From Miscanthus floridulus (Eukaryota; Streptophyta; Magnoliopsida; Poales; Poaceae): a stretch of DNA of 64,000 nucleotides. Below the pieces are notes generated by a model. That model did no database searches. It had not been told where the DNA came from and was given only the letters and a program-made list of their open reading frames with translations. Positions 22,501 through 34,338 of this stretch are shown in pieces. Each line of letters starts with the position of its first letter. Position 1 is the first letter of the stretch. The translations under genes and the position numbers were made by a program. The stretch lies in NCBI RefSeq assembly GCF_019320115.1, contig NC_089584.1, positions 76,818,791-76,882,790 on the forward strand, written 5' to 3'.

Positions 22501-23396
22501 CCGATGGTGCGGCTGGGCCAGCCATGGCCAGCTAGAGCCACGCTTGGCCCTAGGCTCGGTCGGCAGAGGCCGCAAGAGGGCCGGCTGCGGCAGCAGGCAA
22601 CGTCGGCAGCGGCGTGCTCTGCCGTGAGCAGGGAGGCGAGGGCGAGCGAGGGTGAGAGGGGAGTGAGAAGCTCGAGCGTCCGCTTTGGAGGGCTTCGAGG
22701 TACGCCAGGAGGCAGGCGCACGCATCAATGGAGTGGGGCAAGCTCTCGCATGGCTGCCACGCTCACGGACACGCGTCGCCCATAGAGGCAATTCAGCGAA
22801 CAGGTGGCGTGCGCCGGAGTGTCCGACGTGGGGCGCGCTTTTGGGCCAGATCTGGGCCGAATTAGCTATTGGGCCAAAAACGAAGTTTGCTCTACACGGC
22901 CTGCTCTATGTTTCTTATTTAAGGTGCCTGATCATTTGAGCTCTGTAACAGCAGGTAATTAAGCCTCAATATGATAGTGTCAACATGTTGATAACGATCA
23001 CGGGAACTCGCCTTTGGAGGTCAAAACTCGGTCAAACTCAGTGCAACTTTTTGTATGCTCTTCTCCATAATATAACCTTCAACTTTTATTTTTGGACCAA
23101 CTCAAGTTGCTTAGCAAAATTTGGAGAACGCGGGATGTCAATGTCGATATCGGTGAATTCCGGACTGCAAACACTGTTGGGTTGATTTCAGCTTTTCTAT
23201 TAGACTTTGAGCCTTGTTTAGCCTTACTCTTGCATAATCTTAGCAAGGATCCATATGTAAGCAAAGGTGCGTTGTCCAAGTTTAAGTTGGAGCTCACTCT
23301 TGTAGATTTGATCTTGACACCTTCATCACCACTTAACATGCCATGTTTGAGCTCAAACCCATTGCTTAACTAGTGACAAACACCTGGGGTGTTACA
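19599..23396 (-). mobile_element. Y left LTR, part 2
   Basis: It resumes with GCCAC (19599-19603) after T and runs to GGTGTTACA. Compared with the right LTR it lacks 729 bp (equivalent to 31315-32043), lost between two TAAATGT direct repeats, of which one copy remains at 22316-22322. The GC-rich 22390-22870 section has many overlapping ORFs on both strands that are not credible genes. An ATC microsatellite lies at about 19910-19930. Confidence 0.9.
19625..20883 (-). promoter_or_regulatory. Conserved LTR module A-B-C in Y (left LTR)
   Basis: Block A is 20883-20714 (after CATTTAG, ending GGCAAGCCCGG). Block B is 20369-20341 (GTGTCGTTTAAGGACCG). Block C is 19671-19625, with the stem GAGTAC-6 nt-GTACTC followed by AGGGTTTATCCC. 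Spacing is A-B about 345 nt and B-C about 670 nt. Confidence 0.6.
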
Positions 23397-26300
23397 ACCC
23401 TCCCCCCTTAAAGGAATCGCGTCCCAAGATTTGGTGTGAAAGACTTTTAAGGGAAGAAAAACATGTCATCTAGTTTCCAACATCAGTGATAGCATTAGGC
23501 TACTTAACTTCGGAGTATCAGAGAGGCTAATTTGGTCACGACACTTTCTGATACTTGCCCTTCATCGTAAGCTGTTGTCTGAAGAATTTCCTTCGTTGGC
23601 GTCCATAAAGTATTGTTACATTGGAAGAAATCCAAGATAGCACTGTCCTGTGTACTTCATCCTTGATGTACGAAGAGTCATACAAGTGTATACTAAATAC
23701 TTATAACATCTACTTCCCTAGTGGATATAGCACAGACCATATGGACTTTGCACTAGACCGCAGTCTGTTGACGGACATTCCTTGCCACGGTGCTATATTT
23801 GTTCACAAGGTTTGAAAAACAGTTCTCTACTAAAGTAGCTTGAGTACAACCTTTCATAAGGGATGAGATCACAGATGGGGTACGCATCCTCTGAGGCTGT
23901 AGGAACCCGAGTAACCAACATGCAATATCTAAGCCGATCGTAAGCATTCAATCACTCAGATGCCAACCGATGGAAAACTACATAATGTTCCATGTGTGCA
24001 GTTCTACTTCTTTAATGATAACACTGTATAATCTGAGCCCATTGAGTGAGCGGTGAATGTGACAGCTGACTCTGTGGACCCATCATTTGCGACGATCATT
24101 ATTTGAGGGAATCCTCGTATCCAAGCGGCAACAGTTATCTATGTTGAATCTGAGGCAACCTCATGGGTAAAAACACATAGAATGTACCAAGGACAAGCCT
24201 GCCTTGGAAATCCTTATTGAAGAAAGATGTTAGCGAGGTCTGAAGGTCAACAAAAGTTGCCAGTACTTCCTCAAACTAGGGAAATAGTTCACTACCATGC
24301 ATTTTGAGTACGATTCTCCTTCATGGTGCAGTTGCTCAGTAAGTTGAGTTGACTAGCACTATATCAAAACTATCTTTGTGGACTACTTTTGACATTGGGG
24401 CTTCATTTCTAATGTCAGTCGATATCTCCAAATCACAATCTTGAAATCTGCTATTTGACGCCTTTCAAATTGCTTTCGATTTGCAGGGGTACAAATTGAC
24501 TCGTAGAACACCTTGATTGCTCGAACATTGTTGATAGAAGAGGCCAAGAACAAGGTACAAAGGGGGTCCAAGGAGTCTTCTTTAGGGCATCTAAAGGATT
24601 ATCTAGCAACAATTATTGACTGTGTTACATACCTTGGCATCAATTGCAAACACAACTTTCGAATGCGAAGGATGATCGCAGTCACAAAGAAATTACAGAT
24701 TCTGTACTCTTCGGTTTTCTGTTCAAATTTCACAAAATAGTGCTCCATTGTGCATGAATTTTGGTAGAAATATAGATCCATGAGTCCCCTAACCGCTCAC
24801 CAAAATTCAGCTCAAACGGACATTGTTTGACTATCCAAACAATGCGGCTACCAAAACTGCTCTATTCTGTAATTATAGCGTACCGAATTGACAAAACATC
24901 TCTCAAATCCGATGTTTCCCTCAACCAATCCTCAAACAAACTTAAGGCATCGATGTGTCCTAAATGAGAAATGAGGTCACCAAAGTTTGAGGTCATTCCA
25001 ATCATGTTTGAGTCACTAATCATTGGCTTGAAGATGTTCGGTTTTGTACCCTAAAATCTGGACAGATTTCTCGTTCTTCTCTTTCTTTGCTTCACACGTT
25101 GTGGTGTGTGTTCTATACTCTCGATCTCTTTGTGTAGCAGCAGCAGCTCTTTTATCTGAGGATGTAGACTAAGGTTTTCCATATGTGGTTCTTAGGAAAC
25201 AACTTAAATCGTTTGATTTAGACACCAACTTGATGATGCACAAGCATTGGACTTGTGGCTATGTTTTCAGGACACAAAGCCTACTCTACATGGAGGGACT
25301 ATCCTACAGAGATAAGGAACCATTCCTATATATCCTTCGGCGCTTCGTCTAATAGAGTCCGGACACATGTGTTAGTGGCACCTAGGGGCACAAAGATGCT
25401 GATTGAAACTAGGGACGTGCTTTCGCTAGCTCCTTACGTAGCCGATACAACGTCTTGTACTATCTGTGTGATTGTCCAAGATGGAATTGACTTGATAGCA
25501 CAGGTTTTGGAAAACAAAGTAGTAGTTGCATTGCTAAACGGCTTGCTGTTTCATTGCTTAACATTGCTCTGTGAGACATAGCCTTCATAATTAGCAAAAA
25601 GTTGTCATCAAGCTGGAGGTTAAGCTTCCTACTGGTAACTAATCAGTTGTCTTTCAACACCAAAAGTTCTAAATCCCCACTCTTGCCAACAATAGTTGTG
25701 ATTTACGCATAATAGATGGTTGCCATCGAAGTCAGTAGACAAGGGGGCACACTAGAGATGGTTGACCTTGACTGTGCGATCTGCATGCACATAATGATCA
25801 AGACTTGGATAGCCAGGTCATAATCATAATGTGACATTTGATTCTTATCCAACTAACAACTTATCTAACATTAAGTGTTGTGTGCCTTTCTGATCCAACG
25901 AGAATGACATAAGTTTCTCACTAGATGACTGATGTTATTATAGGGACAACCAAGTAGAGTCACTTGTCCACCACATCATGTAGTCTGTTAATGTTTATGT
26001 CAGTGACATGTTCTTCAAGGTTATCCTCTGGACGACTTCAGAAGGAAGGTCTACTACTTTTGGTCTAATATAAGGATCTTCTGATTAGATATGGAGAGAT
26101 AACCAAGGAAGAGCTCACGTGAAAATAACATATCGATGTAGTTCTGCAATGGATCATGTCTAGAAACCTCGATACCAACGCGCACCCAGTAGCACAACCA
26201 TGTGTCGGCCGCCCACAAGGAGGCCCTAGGTTCCGTCGCGGCACTGTAGTTCACTAATCGTGGCCCCATTACTGAACATACAACCCATAAGAATTTTCAC

Positions 26301-28204
26301 GTGACATAAATTTGGTTGCATAGGAGCAAGCACCATGAGAAGGAGGGATAGCAAACAAAGGTAGTCGCAAGGTTAAGAGTCAACAAGGAGGCGATCAGAA
26401 GATCAAAACAAGCACAAGAGAACATAGCCTAATTGCTGAATACAACTGAGTAGGAGACTCTTGCTTAATTTCCATATGCGCCTTGCGTCCACCAAGGTGA
26501 TTACCAGGTAAAGATTAACATGAGATTTGGTCTTACTGAGCAGCAACATGAGATCAAGACTGATAAACATCTAGAGACTTGAAAGGGTTGGAGGCAAAAT
26601 AAATGAGATTCGAGGGACAAAGCCAATGCACTGACTAGGGATTGAGTTGATAAAGCAATGACATGATCTACGAGGAAAAGGTTCCAAAGCCAGGGTAGAT
26701 AGCGATTAGCGTTGCACCAGATCATCTGTAAAAGAAGGAGCAATGAGATCTAACAAGGATTTTTGCAGTAGGGTCCTCCCACACAGGAGCGGGACAACCA
26801 TGAACATGCAAGCAATTAAGGAAACTAAGCTTGGGCCTAAGGTCAAGCAAAGGCATGGATAAAGGTCTTCGTAGCGCAACATTCAAGGGCTAGCAACCTT
26901 GTGTACATGATCAGGCTCCTAAAAGAGAACTTAATTGGAGATGACAACCATGAGATCATCAAAACTTGGACGCTATTCTAGGATAGCGCTCTTCAACACT
27001 TGTATGCTTACCATGGACAAAAGGGGTGACAACTATGACACTACCTAGATAACGAGCATCCACACATACCTCATGGTCTTAAGCAAGCATTTCGAATATA
27101 CTCAATCCGATTAGCTTAAGCAACTATTACTAAGCACATAGCTCGCACATAACAAGTAGTCACCTATAGCAACACCACTACACATAAACTTGGTAGTAAG
27201 GTGTGTTATCTTTTTATTTCCTTTTTACTGAGTAGGTGGATATCTCTACAAAACAAGTTTTACTTACATTTAGCAATTTAGTTTTCAAAGGGGTGAAGTT
27301 TTTGCTAATTAATAACTTGTCATCTATTTCCTTTGGAAGTAAACATACAAGACAAAACTAATCACACACTACCTTCAAGCATAGCTAGTCAAGCAGCATG
27401 GGACAAGGCATTTTGTCTAGCTTCACACAGGGAAGATAGTAACATCACATTGATCACAAGTTACTTAATATTAGAATAAAATGAGGGAAGCATATTTATG
27501 CACAAGCACAATCATGATGCATGCTCGTCCTATTCGTCCTCACGAAATTGCCAGCCTAAGGTGGCAATCACGTTCTATGTCAGTGGCATAACACGTACTC
27601 TCTCGATATATAGCTAGTCGTCAGCTACATTCAATCTACGCATTCGTGGTTAGCGTACCTGTAGGCAAATTCATTGTAGCCCATCTCCACAAGAGATAAA
27701 TAAGCACACAATGAAAGCAGTAAACTAAGATACTCTCCATATATACATCCCTAGATATATATACTTCGGTATCCATAGCTACCCAACAGATATACCCACA
27801 ATTAAGTACCTTCATATATACATGCGTGTAACATGTAAATATTCCAGTAACCACAGCTAACTCTCCCCGAGACAGACAGTGGGACGGTCATGCTCTCACA
27901 ACTCACACTTACCTAGGCATAGAGGCAATTGATCCATACATTACCATTCAAACGAATGACATCCATACAATAGCACACCGTATGGACGACGAAAGTAAAA
28001 ACCCCAATGTTAGTACTTAGATAGCCACCTAATAGTCCTTAACTGGGCATAAAGGAGGATGTCACTAGCATAGTTTTGCAAATAAGTTTTGACAAATTTG
28101 CCTGTTGCTAAAGTTTTGTCAAAATAGGCTTTTTAAAACCAAAATTTTGTTTTTTAAAATGACGTACATGATAGTATTATGCTTAATCTTGCTCTGATGC
28201 TAGC
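23397..28204 (-). mobile_element. Y internal region, non-coding
   Basis: This is 4.8 kb between the Y LTRs. It begins (plus-strand left side) with a polypurine tract, read on the minus strand as TTTAAGGGGGGAGGGT at 23397-23412, and ends with the primer site at 28191-28202. The longest ORF is 108 codons (25255-25581, plus strand) and resembles nothing I recognise. No protease, RT, RNase H, integrase or chromodomain motif was found on either strand. This is the structure of a LARD. Confidence 0.82.
28191..28202 (-). other. Y primer binding site (tRNA-Met type)
   Basis: The minus-strand TAGCATCAGAGC, 2 nt inside the LTR end, matches TGGTATCAGAGC at 10 of 12 positions. Confidence 0.78.
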
Positions 28205-31200
28205 TGTAATAGAACAACCCAATTTATACAAGATCAAGCACGGCTGTCCCCGCTAACACGTTGACACGCGCATACTTTCACATATATAAACCCGGTAGTC
28301 CGCCGAGTGTCCCGAAAGACCTCGATAAATCAACATCACAACCAAGATCGCGTGATTAAGCAAATACACATTACATACATAGAGTTACAATGGAAATAAT
28401 ATTACAAATGGATTCACAAATAATAGTAAAAGTTTGGGTTTCAAAACCGATTATTGAAAACAACATAGCTTTCAAATGATTACATTAATATAAGTTCTAA
28501 ATACATTGCTAGCATAAGTGACATCATCAGACAAAAGCATATAGATGAGAAGTAACTATAGAATCACCGAGCCCACCGGTGGTTAGCCACCACCTTCAAC
28601 AGGCCGAGAACTTCACCTACAACATGGTGGGATAAACCCTGAGTACTCAAATGTACTCAGCTAGACTTACCCGTCATAAACTAGAAATAAAGTGACACCA
28701 AGGATTATGCAAGGCTTTAACAGTGGATCTAGCTGGACAACCTTTTTGCATAAATGCTTGAGTAACCATTAGCATTATTCACCTGTACTAGCAGTAGCCA
28801 TTACCTACCATCTATATTAGCACCTGTACTAATCAATCACTTAATTAAGTTGCAAACAATAATAACCATATCAGGTATTTCATGGCTCATTATCATTATC
28901 ATCATCATCATCATCATTTAACCATATCTTTAAATTTAGTGAATCTACGTTGCCGCTGCTCAGTCAAGTTCTCACTATCCAGGAGAGATGGCGATTCGAA
29001 TCGATTCCTATCCAGCTGGAGGGGTATTCCTAACACAAACCCTGCTTCCCCCCATCGGAGTTTCATCAGGTCACCTTTGGTACAACTCAGGAATCGTGGC
29101 TCTGAGCAGCCCCACACCCTTAGGGAGTCCACTCTGCCGGTGGTCAATCTCACCTAGGACTTACGCCAATGGCTCCCCGCACATCCATACTACCACCAGG
29201 GTGCGCAGTTTCACTTCTCGGTCTTCTAGCCTAAGTTGAGCTACTCGGCTTCGCAGTCGGAACGAGTTATCCGGCCAACTAAGTGATAGGCATGCGTTCA
29301 ACATGACATGAGGACGTACAACGCATTGGTCCTTAAACAACACAGACGGGGATAGATTCACACCCAAGACCTCCATGCCTTGTTGCTGCACTACCGTCAT
29401 CCCACCCGGTCTCTTTTCATTATTAACACATGGTTCTTTTCCATGATAGCAAATATAGCCAACCATGACCAGAGCTCATCCTACATCTCGCAGGTGATAG
29501 GAAATCACCCGACTTCTACCGGTCTAAGCATAGCTAAGCATCATTCGATCCTACACTTAATTAGGATTCACAGGATTTTATCTGGACAAGGTAAGGATAT
29601 AATGCAACAATTCGTTCCAACCAATTCCTATACTTAATGCATCATTAACAATAAAAGATACTCACGATATTTGTAAAAACATGGGAGACTTAGAATGCTC
29701 TAGGGCTTGCCTGGGATCCGACACAAGTCAGTTCAGTTAGCTTGCACCGTCCTGGTGACATCTCCGGTCGTAGCACTTGCTTAGTCCTTCCATCTTCGGG
29801 ATAGATCCACCAAACCCAATCTTTGAGTTCGGCTCCACATCACATCCTTCACGTGGTTCATCTAGCATACCTAAATGAGATGCAAGATGCATGTGTATGA
29901 ATGTGATGAATGGTAACACAAGATGCATCACATAAGCATTCAAGACAAACACAAGATTATGCAAGACATAGACACCAATAGCTATTTAACTTACATCACA
30001 TAACTAACTATAGAGAGCAAGCACATCAAGCATGACACAAGTTTAACAAGGTCACAAGTATCATAACTTGACCATCAACAAGGGCATAAGCCACACTTAG
30101 CAACACGTGGAGTAAACAACCACAACTAGCATATGTCTATTTCTGGACTAGAAACAACAACTTCATGTTTGGATCATAACTAGAGTTATACAAATCCAAT
30201 AGCCAGGCAACAAGACATTCTGGAAAGCTTATGAAATTTTCTACAATTCATCTTTAATCATCTTAGCATGATTCTCCAGTTAACTAGGTCAAATATACCC
30301 ATTTACAGAAACTGGTCCACAATTGACAGAGAGCAGCCATTTCTGAAACCCAACTTTAAACAGGCATAAGTCACAAACCACAAGGCCAAATACCACCAAA
30401 TTTTAGAAACAGCTAGATAAATGAATTATCTACAACTTTGTTATTATCACCAAAAGCTTATTCCAAAGCTAACTAGGTCAAACATGCCAATGTTTCAGAT
30501 CCACACCGAACTAGGACAGAAAAGTAGTAGTAGTTTCAAAATGGCATAACTAGAGTTACAGACATCAAACAAGCATGAACCTTAGCTTTATATAAATATT
30601 ATTAAATTATCTAAAACATGTTTATTATCATCACAAGGTGATTCCACCATTAACAAGGTCAATCAAGCACAATTGAGCACCTCTGTCCATACTTGGATAG
30701 ATTTTGCCATGCAACTTCGCAAGCTTATAGCTGGAGCTCTACAACACCAAAATGGATGATCTTTAACAAATTTCGAAAGGTCATGAAAGGCACTACACTT
30801 GTTCTATTATCTCTAAGACATGATTCAAAGCATAGCTAAGTCAAACAAGACAATCATTCAGATCTCTACAGAGAGCATGTAAAATCTGACAACGAACTAA
30901 CAAAATCTATAGCTCCTAAATTATCAGGCCTATGTCCATGCAATTTGAACACAAGCAAGATTATGAAATTATGTACAACTTTGGTATTCACTACAACCAC
31001 AACAAACATCATTTCTGCCACAAAAATGATTGCACAAGCAAAACCTGCAAATGCAGCCCAACAGCAGTGGTATAGAAAACTGATAGGAACTCTAGAGAAG
31101 CATAACTAGAGTTCTAGACCTCCAACAAACATGAACCATAAATTTTTGAAAAGCCTAGGAAGTTACCTACAACTTTTTTATTCTCATATTATGATGATTC

Positions 31201-33117
31201 TACAGTTACAAGGGTCAATTAATCCAATAATTGCATCTCGGTCCAAAACATAGACAGAAACTGACATGCCACTTTAAACAGCTATAAATGGAGTTATACA
31301 TGTCCAATAAATGTGGTTATAGACTTTTTAGAAATCTTAGCATATTCTAAACAACTTTGTTGTGAACACCTCAAGCTAATTCTTCTATTAAGAAGGCCCC
31401 ACAGTAAGAACAAGGAAACCCTCTCTAGGTTTGGGTAGAAACAGCCACAGCGATTTAAGCAAGTATAACTCAAGATCTACTTAACAAAAAATCATGATAT
31501 TTAGCTTTTTAAAAAGCTTAATAAAATTACTACAACTCATGTATTATCATAAAGTCATTATTCATAACTTAACTAAGCCAATTAATTCAAACATGCAGGA
31601 CTATTCAGAATAGGAGCAAAGCAATACAGGTAATTTGATATTTTTATAGATCTTAAACTATCAAGCCTCAAATATTGAAATTTTTACCAAACATCAAGAA
31701 TAACCTTAGTAGAACTCCACAAAAATTTCACAATTATTTGAGCACAAAACTACAGTTATGAAAAAGACAAGTAAGACTAGCATTCAAACCCTAACTACAT
31801 AAATCTATTTTTACAGCACAAACTTTGTACTAAACAATGCCATATTATAGATCTACTGCATATATAACTTCAGAAGGATTCCAAAAAGTCCACATTTGTT
31901 ATTTTATGATTTTTTTACTAATTGCTACGATTTTCCAAAGTTCAGCACAAAAATCTGCAATTAAAAGATTAAACCAAAAAAAAGAAAACACTTTTGCATT
32001 GGGAACCCTGGACTTTACTCAAATCAACCAAGCCCGTAAATGTAACTTCTTGTGTCTGGTTATTTTGCAAAGTGAACACATTAAAAAGTTTCTATTTACG
32101 ATTAGACCCTTCTTCTTCCTTTTGACGAGGCAGAGACGGGAGATGCGTCGGGGGCCGTCGTGGCTGGATCGGCCGGCCGGTGAGGGGCTTCGGCCAGCTA
32201 GGGATGCGAGGGGGAGGCCGGCTGGTGGTGCAGTCGGGCCAGCTGTGGCCAGCCAGAGCCACGCCCAGCCCTGGGCTCAGCCGGCAGAGGCTGTAGGAGG
32301 GCCGGTTGCGGCAGCAGGCAACGCCGGCGGCGGCGTGCTCTGCCGAGAGCAGGGAGGCGAGGGCGAGCGAGGGAGAGAGGGGAGTGAGAAGCTCGGGTGT
32401 CCACTTTGGAGGGCTTTGAGGTACAGCAGGAGGTAGGCGCACGCGTCAATGGAGTGGGGCAAGCTCTCACATGGCTGCCACGCGCACGGACACGAGTCGC
32501 CCATAGAGGCAATTCAGCGAACAGGTGGTGTGCGCTGGAGTGTCCGACGTGGGGCGCACTTTTGGGCTAGATCTGGGCCAAATCAGCTATTGGACCAAAA
32601 ACAAAGTTTGCTCTACACGGCCTGCTCTATGTTTCTTATTTAAGGTGCCTGATCATTTGAGCTCTGTAACAGTGGGTAATTAAGCCTCAATATGATAGTG
32701 TCAACATGTTGATAACGGTCACGGGAACTCGCCTTCGGAGGTCAAAACTCGGTCAAACTCAGTGCAACTTTTTGTATGCTCTTCTCCATAACATAACCTT
32801 CAACTTTTATTTTTGGACCAACTCAAGTTGCTTAGCAAAATTTGGAGAACGCGGGATGTCAATGTTGATGTCGGTGAATTCTGGACTGCAAACACTGTCG
32901 GGTTGATTTCAGCTTTTCTATTAGACTTTGAGCCTTGTTTAGCTTTACTCTTGCATAATCTTAGCAAGGATCCATATGTAAGCAAATGTGCATTGTCCAA
33001 GTTTAAGTTGGAGCTCACTCTTGTAGATTTGATCTTGACACCTTTATCACCACTTAACATGCCATGTTTGAGCTCAAACCCATTGCTTAACTGGTGACAA
33101 ACACCTGGGGTGTTACA
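28205..33117 (-). mobile_element. Y right (5') LTR, complete, 4913 bp
   Basis: The minus-strand start TGTAACACCCCAGG lies at 33117 and the end TTCTATTACA at 28205. It holds a 729-bp AT-rich segment (31315-32043) deleted from the left LTR, a GC-rich part (32110-32590) and an (ATC)n microsatellite at about 28886-28918, longer than in the left LTR. A minus-strand 101-codon ORF at 29161-29466 is kept in both Y LTRs (also 20175-20480) and overlaps block B. No protein family is recognised. Confidence 0.92.
28613..29870 (-). promoter_or_regulatory. Conserved LTR module A-B-C in Y (right LTR)
   Basis: Block A is 29870-29701, block B 29356-29328 and block C 28658-28613 (stem GAGTAC at 28641-28646, GTACTC at 28653-28658). 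Stem bases are preserved against the left LTR, while the loop differs by one base. Confidence 0.6.
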
Positions 33118-33540
33118 AAAAGGGCATTCCAATCTCTGACCAGAAGGCTTGGCCGAGGAGGAACGGCGCTGGCCTCCAACTCTAGCCCACCTCTCTGACT
33201 AGAGCTCTCGCTTTGGTCTCTAGCCCGCCTCTAAACGGCCTCTCCGACTAGAAAGCCTAGCCCAATGCCACTTCCGACTCCAACCCGCTTCTCCGACCAG
33301 GGATGCACCGAACCCCTGCTTACAACTCCTCTCTGGCTGGCGCAATCAGAGTTGACTAGGACCAGCTGACCGGGGACACCCACTCGATAGGGACCAGGAA
33401 ACAGACGGAGAAAGTAAGGCAGGACACACAGAGTCAATTGCAATTCCAAGGACCATACCCAATACACCTACAGGACAGTACCCTATGACCTCCCTAGCAA
33501 GACAGAGCCCAAGCAGTGTTTTAGGCATCGCCATTTTCCC

Positions 33541-33787
33541 CTATACTGTTGTGGGTGCCATCAACTCCCATACCAGGCAAATACGGTAAGGCTCCCCCAC
33601 GTGCCTCTGAGGCATCGATAGTGTTGTGGGTGCCGGCATTTACCATAGCAGGCAAACACGGTAAAACCCCCCACATGCCTCTTGCATCAACAGTATAGCA
33701 GGTACCGACATCTGCTATACTTGAAGAAGATGACACAACCTTCCACGTGCATCTAACATTCAACAGTGTTGTGGGTGCCTACCATCA
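33541..33787 (+). repeat. 73-bp minisatellite inside the Z LTR, about 3.4 copies
   Basis: Units start at 33541, 33615, 33688 and 33761 (spacing 74, 73, 73). Each has a GTTGTGGGTGCC-like start, an ACGGTAA-like middle and a CCACGTGCCTCT-like end; the third unit is the most diverged. It lies just upstream of the TATA box, so it could be a promoter-region repeat of the kind seen in some LTR U3 regions (inference). Confidence 0.75.
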
Positions 33788-33869
33788 TCTTGTACCCGTC
33801 GGCGTGGGAAGCAAGACTTAGCCATGAATGTACTCCATCCCTCTCACTTGTAAGGCCATCCCCTTCATC

Positions 33870-33876
33870 TATAAAA
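33870..33876 (+). promoter_or_regulatory. TATA box of the Z LTR
   Basis: TATAAAA lies within CATCTATAAAAGGGGATG, about 390 bp before the LTR end. Position and context fit the element promoter. Confidence 0.65.
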
Positions 33877-34259
33877 GGGGATGCACACTCTTCCAATAGA
33901 TAGGTTGATTCAGATCGATCAAGTTCACTAGTACATAACAACAGAACCGCCAAGTTCAAACCACAAGCACACGCTCAAACACTTAGCTTATAGCGGGGCT
34001 CCCATCACTCTCAGCCTTTCTGACCGGAGTCCGACCAGACCTCTTGTACCCCCCATCTTTCTCCTTCTCGTTTGTAACCCCACTACAAACTTCGAGCACC
34101 TAGGCTCAGGAATAAAGTCATCGACCGACTCAAACTAGACGTAGGGCATGTTGCCTGAACCAGTATAAACCCTATGTCATTGAGTGCTAGGCCACCTCTG
34201 ATCACAACATATGGCAAAACTATAAATATTTACATGTTGGTCACTTTTTGCACCGATAG

Positions 34260-34278
34260 TTGGCGCTGTCCGTGGGGA
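34260..34278 (+). other. Z primer binding site
   Basis: TTGGCGCTGTCCGTGGGGA begins 1-2 nt after the LTR end. TGGCGC-type sites occur in many grass Ty3/Gypsy elements. I cannot name the tRNA with certainty. Confidence 0.65.
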
Positions 34279-34338
34279 AGATGTTGTATGTTCAATACTT
34301 TTGGTCATCGGATGGCCCACTTTTCTACCACCTTCACC

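Larger units (their letters stand above)
9182..33117 (-). mobile_element. Element Y: giant-LTR non-autonomous retrotransposon (LARD), hosting T
   Basis: On the minus strand the LTRs start TGTAACACCCCAGG and end TTCTATTACA or similar. The right LTR (28205-33117, 4913 bp) is the 5' LTR; the left one is 9182-9567 plus 19599-23396, split by T. The target duplication AAAAG lies at 9177-9181 and 33118-33122. PBS and PPT are present, but the 4.8-kb interior has no recognisable gag or pol. The LTRs differ by about 5% in sampled stretches. The termini resemble T and S, so Y probably used a Tekay-type partner for its proteins (inference). Confidence 0.9.
33123..34258 (+). mobile_element. Z 5' LTR, right part
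   Basis: It continues the Z LTR after the Y target duplication (33118-33122). It ends in CACCGATA, equivalent to CACCGACA of the 3' LTR, immediately before a primer-site-like sequence. It contains CT-rich repeats (33140-33300), a 73-bp minisatellite and a TATA box. Confidence 0.85.

Noticed and set aside
22250..22939. Overlapping ORFs on both strands in GC-rich DNA (also 31837-32512)
   Set aside because: They lie within the Y LTRs and overlap in many frames, as expected from GC-rich sequence poor in stops; peptides are low-complexity Arg/Ala/Pro.
25255..25581. 108-codon ORF in the Y interior as a captured host gene
   Set aside because: No recognisable domain, no neighbouring exons or splice pattern; could be chance in 4.8 kb.
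28882..29157. His-rich ORF starting MAHYHYHHHHHH
   Set aside because: The His run is an ATC microsatellite at the LTR edge of Y and differs in length from the other LTR.
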